The notes beneath the pieces were generated by a model. That model had not been told where the DNA came from, made no database searches, and saw nothing but the letters and a program-made list of their open reading frames with translations. From an uncultured Castellaniella sp. (lineage in GTDB: Bacteria; Pseudomonadota; Gammaproteobacteria; Burkholderiales; Burkholderiaceae_B), in assembly GCF_937988725.1 (NCBI RefSeq), contig NZ_CALKHS010000010.1, positions 372,001 through 436,000 of the forward strand: DNA of 64,000 bases, read 5' to 3'. Each line of letters starts with the position of its first letter. The first letter of the stretch is position 1. Made by a program: the position numbers and the translations under genes. Of this stretch, positions 25,099 through 31,896 are shown piece after piece.

Positions 25099-26268
25099 TC
25101 AGCCTCGCAGGTCCGCCAGCGGATGCGCCTGCCCCGCCGGCCAGGGCTGCGCCAGAAAGCGCCGCGCCCAGTCCGCCGTCGCCTGTTCCAGGGTGGCGGG
25201 CCGCCAGCGCGGGGATTTGTCCTTGTCGATCAGCAGGGCCCGGATGCCCTCGCGGAAGTCCGGCTCGGCGCAGCAATGCAGCGAGGCGATGTATTCCATG
25301 CGGAAGGTATCCGCCAGCGACTGGTGGCGGGCGCGGCCCAGCAAGGTGTGGCTCAGCCGCGCCGAACCCGGCGAGCCCGCCAGGAACGTCGCGGCGGCGC
25401 GCGCCAGCCAGGGATCGGCATGGCGCTTCCAGCCCGCGATGGCGGCTGCGATCTCCTGCAGGTCCGAGCGGCCGCAGGCGCGGCGGATCAGATCCGAATG
25501 GCGTTGCAGGGGGCCGGGCTCGGGGGCGTCCTGCGACAGCGCATCCAGCGCCGCATCGACCTGCGCCGCGTGCTGGGCCGCCGTCGCGGACCAGTCGACC
25601 GCGGCCAGGGCGTCGATCAGGGCGTCGAAGCCGTCCGCCGCGCAGGCGCGATCGGCCAGGCCGTAATGCAGGCAATCCGCCGCGCCGAGCTGGGCGCCCG
25701 TCAAGGCCAGGAATTCGCCGATGCCGCGCGGCAGCCGGCCGAGCATCCAGGTGCCCGCCACGTCGGGATACAGGCCGATGGTGATTTCCGGCATCGCGAA
25801 GCGCGTGGTTTCAGTGACCAGGCGATGGCTGGCCCCCAGCATCAGCCCCACGCCCCCGCCCATGACGATACCGCTGCCCCAGCACAGGACCGGTTTCGCG
25901 TAGCGATGGATCTGGTAGTCCAGCCGGTATTCGGTTTCGAAGAAGCTGCGGGCATGGACGTTGGCCCAGGCATCCGCGGGCGGGCTGTCCAGCATGCTGT
26001 CATACAGCGCATGCAGATCGCCGCCCGCGCAAAAGGCCTTGTCCCCCGCCCCGCGCAACACGACGGCGACGATCCGCTCGTCGTCCGCCCAGGATTCCAG
26101 GCGTTCGTCCAGCAGGCGGCTCATGGCCAGGGACAGGCCATTGAGGGTCTGCGGGCTGTTCAAGGTCGCCAGGCCGATGCGCCGGCCATTGCGCCCGGCC
26201 ACTTCCTGGAACAGGACGGGATCCGGCGGGGAGTCGGGGACGGGCTCGGCGGAATCGGAAGTGCTCAT
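25099..26268 (-). CDS. 3-hydroxyisobutyryl-CoA hydrolase (enoyl-CoA hydratase/isomerase family)
   Basis: Crotonase-fold protein of 389 residues, the longer length of HIBCH enzymes and not of simple hydratases. The oxyanion-hole region is GAGDKAFCAGGDLHALYD. The diagnostic HIBCH block FAMPEITIGLYPDVAGTWML contains the catalytic glutamate and aspartate. It would release 3-hydroxyisobutyrate for MmsB. Its ATG overlaps the stop of the acyl-CoA dehydrogenase (ATGA), with AGGAGG upstream. Confidence 0.9.
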   Translation of the reverse strand: MSTSDSAEPVPDSPPDPVLFQEVAGRNGRRIGLATLNSPQTLNGLSLAMSRLLDERLESWADDERIVAVVLRGAGDKAFCAGGDLHALYDSMLDSPPADAWANVHARSFFETEYRLDYQIHRYAKPVLCWGSGIVMGGGVGLMLGASHRLVTETTRFAMPEITIGLYPDVAGTWMLGRLPRGIGEFLALTGAQLGAADCLHYGLADRACAADGFDALIDALAAVDWSATAAQHAAQVDAALDALSQDAPEPGPLQRHSDLIRRACGRSDLQEIAAAIAGWKRHADPWLARAAATFLAGSPGSARLSHTLLGRARHQSLADTFRMEYIASLHCCAEPDFREGIRALLIDKDKSPRWRPATLEQATADWARRFLAQPWPAGQAHPLADLRG

Positions 26269-27419
26269 CGCAGATCGGCCTCCTGGGTCAGGATGTGGCG
26301 CGCCACGATGACGCGCATGATTTCATTGGTGCCTTCCAGGATCTGATGCACGCGCGTGTCGCGCACCAGCCGTTCCAGCGGATAGTCCTTCAGATACCCG
26401 TAGCCGCCGTGGATCTGCTGCGCATCCAGGCAGGACTGGAAGCACAGGTCCGTGGCGAAACGCTTGGCCATGGCGCAGTAGGCGCTGGCCTGGGGATCGC
26501 CCTCGTCGAGTTTGCTGGCGGCCAGCCGCACCATCTGGCGCGAGGCCACCACATTGGCCAGCAGATCGGCCAGCTTGAACTGCAGCGCCTGGAAGTCCGC
26601 CAGGGGCCGGCCGAACTGGCGCCGCTCGCCCATGTAGCGCCGGGCGGCCTCGTAGGCCCCCTGGGCGGCGCCCACGGAACAGGTGGCGATGTTGATGCGT
26701 CCGCCGTCCAGGCCCTTCATGGCGAAACGGAAGCCCTCGCCTTCTTCGCCCAGGCGGTTTTCCACCGGCACCCGGACGTCTTCGAAAGTGATGGGGCGCG
26801 TGGACTGGCTGTTCCAGCCCATCTTGTTTTCCTTGCGGCCATACGTGATGCCGGCGGCGTCGGCCGGCACGACCAGGGCCGAAATGCCGCGCGCGCCTTC
26901 GCCGCCCGTGCGGGCCATGACGACCAGCACGTCGGTGTCGCCCGCCCCGGAGATGAACGCCTTGGCGCCGTTCAGCACGTAGTGATCGCCTTCGCGGCGG
27001 GCGCTGGTGGCGAGCGATGCCGCGTCCGACCCGGAGCCGGGCTCGGTCAGGCAATAGGAAGCCAGCTTTTCGCCGCTGGCCAGCAACGGCCCCCAGTGGT
27101 CGCGCACGGCGGGCTGCGCCCAGCTGCCGATCATCCAGGTGGCCATGTTGTGAATGGTGATGAAAGCGGTGGTGGACGGATCCACGGCGGCCATTTCCTC
27201 GAAGACCAGCGTGGCGTCCAGCCGGGGCAACCCCAGTCCACCGATGGATTCCGGCGCGTACATGGCGCAGAAGCCCAGTTCTCCGGCCTTGGCGAAGGCC
27301 TCGCGCGGAAAGATGTGTTCCTCGTCCCACCGCGCCGCGTGCGGGGCGAGTTCCCCCTGGGCGAACTCGCGGGCGGCCTGTGCAAAGGCCTCTTGTTCTT
27401 CGCTGAGGCGAAAATCCAT
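26265..27419 (-). CDS. Acyl-CoA dehydrogenase (probable isobutyryl-CoA dehydrogenase)
   Basis: FAD enzyme of 384 residues. ACAD signatures are CLTEPGSGSDAASLATSARR and the C-terminal QIHGGYGYLKDYPLERLVRD; the catalytic glutamate falls in QILEGTNEIMR. The hydrolase and hydroxyisobutyrate dehydrogenase downstream point to isobutyryl-CoA (valine pathway) as substrate. Start at 27419 gives the family N-terminus MDFRLSEEQEAF; an in-frame ATG at 27497 would add an unrelated leader. First gene of the cluster, with a near-palindrome about 120 bases upstream. Confidence 0.9.
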   Translation of the reverse strand: MDFRLSEEQEAFAQAAREFAQGELAPHAARWDEEHIFPREAFAKAGELGFCAMYAPESIGGLGLPRLDATLVFEEMAAVDPSTTAFITIHNMATWMIGSWAQPAVRDHWGPLLASGEKLASYCLTEPGSGSDAASLATSARREGDHYVLNGAKAFISGAGDTDVLVVMARTGGEGARGISALVVPADAAGITYGRKENKMGWNSQSTRPITFEDVRVPVENRLGEEGEGFRFAMKGLDGGRINIATCSVGAAQGAYEAARRYMGERRQFGRPLADFQALQFKLADLLANVVASRQMVRLAASKLDEGDPQASAYCAMAKRFATDLCFQSCLDAQQIHGGYGYLKDYPLERLVRDTRVHQILEGTNEIMRVIVARHILTQEADLR

Positions 27420-27647
27420 GGTGTGTGTCTCCGGATCTAAGGTGATCGCAGCCGCAGGGCGCGGGTAACGCCATTCGGCGCAGCCGGACCTGGTCAAGGC
27501 CGGCTGCCGCGTCGCAGGCTTACTGTAGCACTTGGCGGCAGGGCCCGTTCGAATGGGTCCACCTTAATTCAGCCCGGCCGGCGCGGCTGTCAATCGGGTG
27601 ACAATCCGCGCGGCCGGACTCCGGGTCCGACACCCCGACACACGTCC
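27420..27647. other. Intergenic region upstream of the valine-degradation genes
   Basis: About 230 bases between the acyl-CoA dehydrogenase start and the MDR gene stop. It holds the near-palindrome at 27541-27560 and a short CGGAC-TCCGG-GTCCG hairpin close to 27625. No open frame with a plausible start, no tRNA and no T-run terminator was seen. Confidence 0.5.
27541..27560. promoter_or_regulatory. 20-base near-palindrome centred on TTCGAA
   Basis: GGGCCCGTTCGAATGGGTCC reads the same on both strands except for two wobble-type mismatched pairs. It lies 122 bases upstream of the acyl-CoA dehydrogenase start in a region otherwise without features. A regulator of branched-chain catabolism is a reasonable candidate to bind it, but none is encoded next to it. 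Confidence 0.45.
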
Positions 27648-28661
27648 TCAGAACCCTTCCAGCACGGTCTTGCCGCACGCCCGGCCGCTTTCCTGCAGGG
27701 CGTGCGCCTGCTTCAGCGTGTCGGCGTTGATGGGACCCATGCGCCGCGTCAGCGTGCTGCGGATGCGGCCGGCATCCGCCAGGCGGGCGACCTCATCCAG
27801 CACGCGGCCCTGTTCACCCATGTCCGCCGTGCCGAACAGGGAACGGGTGAACATGAACTCCCAATGGACCGAGACGGACTTGCGCTTGAACCCCCGGATG
27901 TCCAGGGACTCCGGATCGTCGATCAGGCCGAAGCGCCCCTGCGGGGCGATGAGTTCGACCACGTCGGCCAGGTGCTGGCCGGTGGCGGTCGTCGAAAAGA
28001 CGAAGGCCGGGTCGCCCAGGCCCAGCGCGCCCAGTTGCGCCGCCAGGGGCTGGCGGTGGTCCACCACATGGTCGGCGCCCAGAGACCGCACCCAGTCCCG
28101 CGTTTCGGGACGGGACGCCGTGGCGATGACCGTCAGGCCGGTCAGCGCCTTGAGCAGTTGGATGGCCATGGAGCCCACGCCCCCCGCCCCGCCGATGATC
28201 AGGACCGCATCCGCGGCGCCGGGCACCGGTCGGCGCACGTCCAGGCGGTCGAACAGCATCTCCCATGCCGTCAGCGCCGTCAGGGGCAAAGCGGCCGCCT
28301 GAGCATGATCCAGCGTCGCCGGCTTGCGCCCGACGATCCGCTCGTCCACCAGATGGAATTCGCTGTTGGTTCCCGGCCGCGTCAAGGCGCCCGCGTAGAA
28401 CACCTCGTCCCCGGGCTTGAAGCGGCTGGCCTCGGGGCCGACCGCCACCACGCGGCCGGATGCGTCCCAGCCCAGGACCTTCCAGTCGGCGCCCTCGGGT
28501 TCCACGCGCTGCCGGATCTTGGTGTCCACCGGATTGACGGACACGGCCGCGATCTCCACCAACAGGTCATGGCCCGTGGGACCGGGGCGGTCCAGCTCGA
28601 TATCCACGAGCGCGTCCGGCCGGTCGATGGGGCCGGTCCGGCGGTATCCGATGGCTTTCAT
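27648..28661 (-). CDS. MDR-family NADPH:quinone reductase-like oxidoreductase
   Basis: Medium-chain dehydrogenase/reductase of 337 residues. The cofactor motif VLIIGGAGGVGSMAIQLLKA has GGVG, and the N-terminal GroES-like domain contains VNPVDTKIRQRVEPEG. The cysteine cluster for structural zinc is absent, so it belongs to the zinc-free quinone-reductase-like branch. It is divergent from an HxlR regulator with a CxxxC N-terminus, an arrangement known for redox- or electrophile-induced quinone reductases. Its physiological substrate is not known. Confidence 0.88.
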   Translation of the reverse strand: MKAIGYRRTGPIDRPDALVDIELDRPGPTGHDLLVEIAAVSVNPVDTKIRQRVEPEGADWKVLGWDASGRVVAVGPEASRFKPGDEVFYAGALTRPGTNSEFHLVDERIVGRKPATLDHAQAAALPLTALTAWEMLFDRLDVRRPVPGAADAVLIIGGAGGVGSMAIQLLKALTGLTVIATASRPETRDWVRSLGADHVVDHRQPLAAQLGALGLGDPAFVFSTTATGQHLADVVELIAPQGRFGLIDDPESLDIRGFKRKSVSVHWEFMFTRSLFGTADMGEQGRVLDEVARLADAGRIRSTLTRRMGPINADTLKQAHALQESGRACGKTVLEGF

Positions 28662-28716
28662 GAAGACTCCTGCTTGTCTGAAAATGAAGGTGCCTGCAGA
28701 ATACCGTCATTCATGA

Positions 28717-28755
28717 TTTTGTCTCTACGCACAAATTCAGCCCATAGTGACAAAA
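28717..28755. promoter_or_regulatory. Long inverted repeat, candidate HxlR operator
   Basis: Arms TTTTGTCTCTA (28717-28727) and TAGTGACAAAA (28745-28755) are inverted repeats with one mismatch in 11 and a 17-base spacer. They lie between the MDR gene (start 28661) and the HxlR gene (GTG 28767), in an AT-rich stretch. The geometry fits a dimeric winged-helix repressor contacting two major grooves. Confidence 0.6.
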
Positions 28756-28766
28756 AGGATACCAAG

Positions 28767-29159
28767 GTGGCCAAATCCAAACATTCACGCTTCGACTGCA
28801 GCCCCGGATGCGCGGTCGAAGCCGCGATCGGCCTGATCGAGGGCAAATGGAAATCCGTCGTGCTGTTCCATCTGCTGGGCGGGACGCTGCGTTTCAGCGA
28901 ACTTCGCCGCCAGATCGCCAATGTCTCGCCCCGCATGCTGACGCGGCAGCTGCGTGAACTGGAGGAAGACGGCCTGATCGAGCGGACGGTCTACGCGCAG
29001 GTGCCGCCCAGGGTGGACTATCGCCTGTCCTCTCTGGGACGCAGCATGGAACCCATCCTGCTGGCCTTGAAATCCTGGGGAGATGAACACACCGGCCTGT
29101 ATGGCAAGCCGCCGATGCCGGATCGGACCCCGGCCGAAGAGACGGGCGCGGCGCACTGA
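28767..29159 (+). CDS. HxlR-family transcriptional regulator
   Basis: Winged-helix regulator of 130 residues. The N-terminus carries CSPGC (Cys11 and Cys15), followed by the HxlR core GLIEGKWKSVVLFHLLGG, RFSELRRQIANVSPRMLTRQ and LEEDGLIER. The GTG at 28767 has AAGGA 7 bases upstream; an in-frame ATG at 28713 would place the start inside the inverted repeat. HxlR proteins of the HypR/QorR type sense oxidants or quinones through an N-terminal cysteine, and Cys11 is placed to do so. It is convergent with rnfH over a small AGGCCG-CCC-CGGCCT hairpin (29179-29193). Confidence 0.9.
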   Translation: MAKSKHSRFDCSPGCAVEAAIGLIEGKWKSVVLFHLLGGTLRFSELRRQIANVSPRMLTRQLRELEEDGLIERTVYAQVPPRVDYRLSSLGRSMEPILLALKSWGDEHTGLYGKPPMPDRTPAEETGAAH

Positions 29160-29191
29160 AGGCGCTTGCCGGAGAGAAAGGCCGCCCCGGC

Positions 29192-29485
29192 CTACTTGGA
29201 CCGCTGTCCCTTGATCTGCCGATGGGCGGCCCGGCGGCGTCGGGACTCCAGGGGGTCGAACACCAGAGGCCGGCAGAGTTCGACGCGGTCGCCTTCGCGC
29301 AGCAGGCGCTGCGGGCCGCAGCGTTCGCCGTAGACGCCCATCGTCAGGGGCGCGTCGGTGAATTCGGGGAATTCCCGGGCGAAGCCGCTCAGGGCGACGG
29401 CCTGCCCCGCCGTGGCGCCCTCGGGGACGTCCAGCGCCCGGCGCCACAGGCGCGCGGGCGCGGCAAAGGCGACGGACACGCGCAT
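29192..29485 (-). CDS. rnfH: RnfH family ubiquitin-like protein
   Basis: Small beta-grasp protein of 97 residues (UPF0125). The pattern is complete: MRVSVAFAAPARLWRR, PEFTDAPLTMGVYGE, LREGDRVELCRPLVFDP followed by a basic tail. It lies one base after the ratA stop. The ratA-rnfH pair divergent from smpB is widely conserved in proteobacteria. Biochemical role unknown; no rnf genes are nearby. Confidence 0.9.
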   Translation of the reverse strand: MRVSVAFAAPARLWRRALDVPEGATAGQAVALSGFAREFPEFTDAPLTMGVYGERCGPQRLLREGDRVELCRPLVFDPLESRRRRAAHRQIKGQRSK

Positions 29486-29486
29486 C

Positions 29487-29921
29487 TCAGCCCCCGTAGA
29501 CCGCGTGGGCGCGCTGAGTGAAGGAATCGATGAAGCTGGTGGCGATGCGGTTGAACACCGGACCGATCACCGCCGACAGGGCGCGGCTGGAAAACGCGTA
29601 TTCCATGGTGTAGAGGACCTTGCAGCCGTCCTCGCCCAGGGGCTGGAAGGCCCAGTGCCCGGTCAGATTGGAAAACGGCCCGTCCACCAGGTGAAAGACG
29701 ATCTTGTTCGGATAGTCGTGGTCGTTGCGCGTGGTGAAGCTCTGGCGGATGCCGGCGAAATGGATCTGAACCGTGGCCTGCATGCCCTGTTCGTTCTGCC
29801 ACTGCACCGCGGCCCCGCCGCACCAGGGCATGAATTCGGGGTAACGCGCGACGTCGGCCACCAGATCGAACATCTGGGCGCAACTGAAAGGGACGAGGAC
29901 GGAGCGTTGGATCGAATGCAT
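29487..29921 (-). CDS. ratA: RatA/SRPBCC-family protein (coenzyme Q-binding COQ10-like)
   Basis: START-fold protein of 144 residues. The N-terminus MHSIQRSVLVPFSCAQMFDL and the block YPEFMPWCGGAAV are diagnostic. The C-terminus has VIGPVFNRIATSFIDSFTQRA. E. coli RatA was described as a toxin that blocks 70S ribosome association, while homologues bind ubiquinone. Which applies here is open. The ATG at 29921 fits the family; a TTG two codons earlier does not. It is divergent from smpB. Confidence 0.88.
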   Translation of the reverse strand: MHSIQRSVLVPFSCAQMFDLVADVARYPEFMPWCGGAAVQWQNEQGMQATVQIHFAGIRQSFTTRNDHDYPNKIVFHLVDGPFSNLTGHWAFQPLGEDGCKVLYTMEYAFSSRALSAVIGPVFNRIATSFIDSFTQRAHAVYGG

Positions 29922-29978
29922 CAGCAAGACGGATGGTTAGGATAGAATTGAAGGATTTTATCAGCGCATGCGTTATCC

Positions 29979-30443
29979 ATGAGTATTGTAGAAAATCGCA
30001 AGGCCACCCACGATTACTTCATCGAGGAACGCTTCGAGGCCGGGCTGGTCCTGGAAGGCTGGGAGGTCAAGGCCATCCGGGCCGGCCACGTCCAGCTGAA
30101 AGAAGCTTACGTGATCGTGCGCGACGGCGCTCTGTGGATCCTGGGCATGCACATCAGCCCCCTGCCCACGGCGTCCACCCACATCCATCCCAACGCCACC
30201 CGCACGCGCAAGCTGCTGCTGCACGCCCAGGAAATCAGCAAGCTGATAGGCAAGGTCGAACAGCGCGGCTATGCCCTGGTTCCTTTGAACCTGCACTACA
30301 AGGGCGGGCGCATCAAGCTGGATTTCGGCCTGGGACGGGGCAAGAAACTGCACGACAAGCGCGATACCCAGCGCGACAAGGACTGGGCGCGCGAAAAAGA
30401 ACGCCTGATGAAGCATGACACCCGGCGCGAAAGCAAGGATTGA
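29979..30443 (+). CDS. smpB: SsrA-binding protein SmpB
   Basis: tmRNA-binding partner for trans-translation, 154 residues. Conserved blocks include [48 protein letters not shown] and the basic C-terminal tail [16 protein letters not shown], which enters the mRNA channel. It is divergent from ratA, with 57 bases between the two starts. No ssrA gene was recognised in the window. Confidence 0.96.
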   Translation: MSIVENRKATHDYFIEERFEAGLVLEGWEVKAIRAGHVQLKEAYVIVRDGALWILGMHISPLPTASTHIHPNATRTRKLLLHAQEISKLIGKVEQRGYALVPLNLHYKGGRIKLDFGLGRGKKLHDKRDTQRDKDWAREKERLMKHDTRRESKD

Positions 30444-30539
30444 CGCCCATGACAGGCTCCCGATCAGTATCCCGGGAATTTGGCAGCCTTCCCGTCGGCG
30501 CTGCTGAGCGCATCACAGCGGCAATGCCTGGCGTTGGCC

Positions 30540-31037
30540 ATGACCAGAACTGAACGCCCGCCGCAGGGACCCTCCATCACTGTGGCGGTCGCCGATCCAT
30601 TCAGCGAGGAAGCCCGGGCCTGCATCCAGGCCTATTTCCAGGAACTGCAGGCGCGCTTCGACGAAGGTTTCGACCCCGAACTGACCGTCTCGGCCACCCC
30701 GGAGGAACTGGCGCCCCCCGCAGGATACCTGCTGATCGCACGGCTGGAGGCGCAAGCGGTCGGCTGCGGCGCCCTCAAGATCCATCGGGAAGACGGCTAC
30801 GGGGAAATCAAGCGCATGTGGGTGGCGCCGTCGGCGCGGGGCCTGGGCATCGCCCGGCGCTTGCTGGCGGCCCTGGAAGCCAAGGCCGCCGAGGCCGGGG
30901 TGACCGTGCTGCGCCTGGACACGCATCACAGCCTGGCCGAGGCGCGCGCCCTATACCTGCGCAGCGGTTACGTCGAAATCTCGCCCTACAACGCCAACCC
31001 CTACGCGCAGCACTGGTTCGAAAAGCGCGAGTTCTGA
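30540..31037 (+). CDS. GNAT-family N-acetyltransferase
   Basis: Acetyl-CoA-dependent acetyltransferase of 165 residues. The acetyl-CoA-binding motif A is MWVAPSARGLGIARRLLAAL, with R/Q-x-x-G-x-G/A spacing, and the C-terminal motif is ARALYLRSGYVEISPYN. The ATG at 30540 was chosen; a TTG at 30480 is possible. It stands alone between smpB and a convergent alkyltransferase gene. The substrate is unknown. Confidence 0.88.
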   Translation: MTRTERPPQGPSITVAVADPFSEEARACIQAYFQELQARFDEGFDPELTVSATPEELAPPAGYLLIARLEAQAVGCGALKIHREDGYGEIKRMWVAPSARGLGIARRLLAALEAKAAEAGVTVLRLDTHHSLAEARALYLRSGYVEISPYNANPYAQHWFEKREF

Positions 31038-31095
31038 GCGACGCAGGCGACGGGGCAATCTCGGCTCCGATGGCCGCCACGGACCAATCCTTGCA

Positions 31096-31779
31096 CTAGG
31101 CGCGGATCGTGAAACCTTCGATTTCCAGCAGCCGCGCCTTGCGGCTCAGCCCCCCGCCGTAGCCGTTCAGGGTGCCGTTGCGGGCCAGGATGCGGTGGCA
31201 GGGAATGATGATGCTGATGGGGTTGCTGCCCACGGCGGTGCCGACGGCGCGACCGTGCCCCGCCCCCAGCCCGGCCTGTTCGCCCAGTTCTCCATAGGAT
31301 AGGGTCGCCCCGCAGGGCACGTCCAGCAGCGCCTGCCAGATCCGTTTCTGAAAAGCGGTGCCCTGTGGATCCAGAGGCACGCCGAACACCTTGCGCTCGC
31401 CGCGCCAGTATTCGTCCAGTTCCCGCCGGGTCTGTTCCAGGACGGTCCGGGCGCCGGCCGGCATGTCGGCCTGGAGCAGCCGCAGCACCATCGCCTGCCC
31501 GTCGGACACGTCCCCGGCCGTTGCCGGGACATCCGGGGGAAACAGCTCGCCCGTGGCGGGCACCGAGCCCGCCCGGACGGCCTTCAGGGTGCGCGCCGCC
31601 CTGCCTCGCACCACGCCCGCGGACGGCCGGGAAACGATCTCGGACTCGGACACGGCGGCCAGCCCCGGCAGGTGCGGACAATCCCTCTGATCGGTGAAAT
31701 ACAGGCCGGTCAGGCAATGCTCGTCGGCCGACAGCAGGATGTCGCCCAGCGGGGATGAAAGAAGCGCATGAAACAGCAT
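31096..31779 (-). CDS. Methylated-DNA--protein-cysteine methyltransferase (Ogt type) with an internal insertion
   Basis: Suicidal DNA repair protein removing O6-alkyl groups from guanine, 227 residues. The acceptor cysteine is in PCHR (about residue 194), preceded by SNPISIII and followed by the asparagine/glycine hinge GTLNGYGGG. The helix-turn-helix block FQKRIWQALLDVPCGATLSY is intact. Ogt proteins are usually 160-180 residues; here about 55 extra residues (roughly 40-95) with little similarity to the family separate the N-terminal strand domain from the rest. The ATG at 31779 is preferred because the one at 31827 lies in the U-run of the ppsA terminator. Confidence 0.87.
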   Translation of the reverse strand: MLFHALLSSPLGDILLSADEHCLTGLYFTDQRDCPHLPGLAAVSESEIVSRPSAGVVRGRAARTLKAVRAGSVPATGELFPPDVPATAGDVSDGQAMVLRLLQADMPAGARTVLEQTRRELDEYWRGERKVFGVPLDPQGTAFQKRIWQALLDVPCGATLSYGELGEQAGLGAGHGRAVGTAVGSNPISIIIPCHRILARNGTLNGYGGGLSRKARLLEIEGFTIRA

Positions 31780-31828
31780 GAAGGGATTCTCGACGGATGA
31801 TGGCGCAACCAGTTTAACGATGCGCATG

Positions 31829-31856
31829 AAAAAACCCCAGCCGATGAAGGCTGGGG
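31829..31856 (-). terminator. Intrinsic terminator of ppsA
   Basis: Stem CCCCAGCC (31835-31842), loop GATGAA, GGCTGGGG (31849-31856), followed on the minus strand by six T (31834-31829). It begins 40 bases after the ppsA stop and precedes the alkyltransferase start at 31779. Confidence 0.92.
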
Positions 31857-31896
31857 CTCTTCAGCAGCCGGCGGACACGCCGGCAGCCCGATGCGA

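Noticed and set aside
27541..27565. GTTCGAAT in a gap, resembling a tRNA T-loop.
   Set aside because: The flanking bases do not form a T-stem, and no acceptor stem, D-arm or anticodon arm fits. The symmetry is better explained as a protein-binding palindrome.
28662..28766. HxlR start at the in-frame ATG 28713.
   Set aside because: It would lie within 4 bases of the inverted repeat and translate through it. The GTG at 28767 has a good AAGGA site and gives the usual family length.
31780..31827. Alkyltransferase start at 31827 (MRIVKL).
   Set aside because: That ATG sits at the U-run of the ppsA terminator and has no ribosome binding site. The ATG at 31779 gives the family N-terminus.
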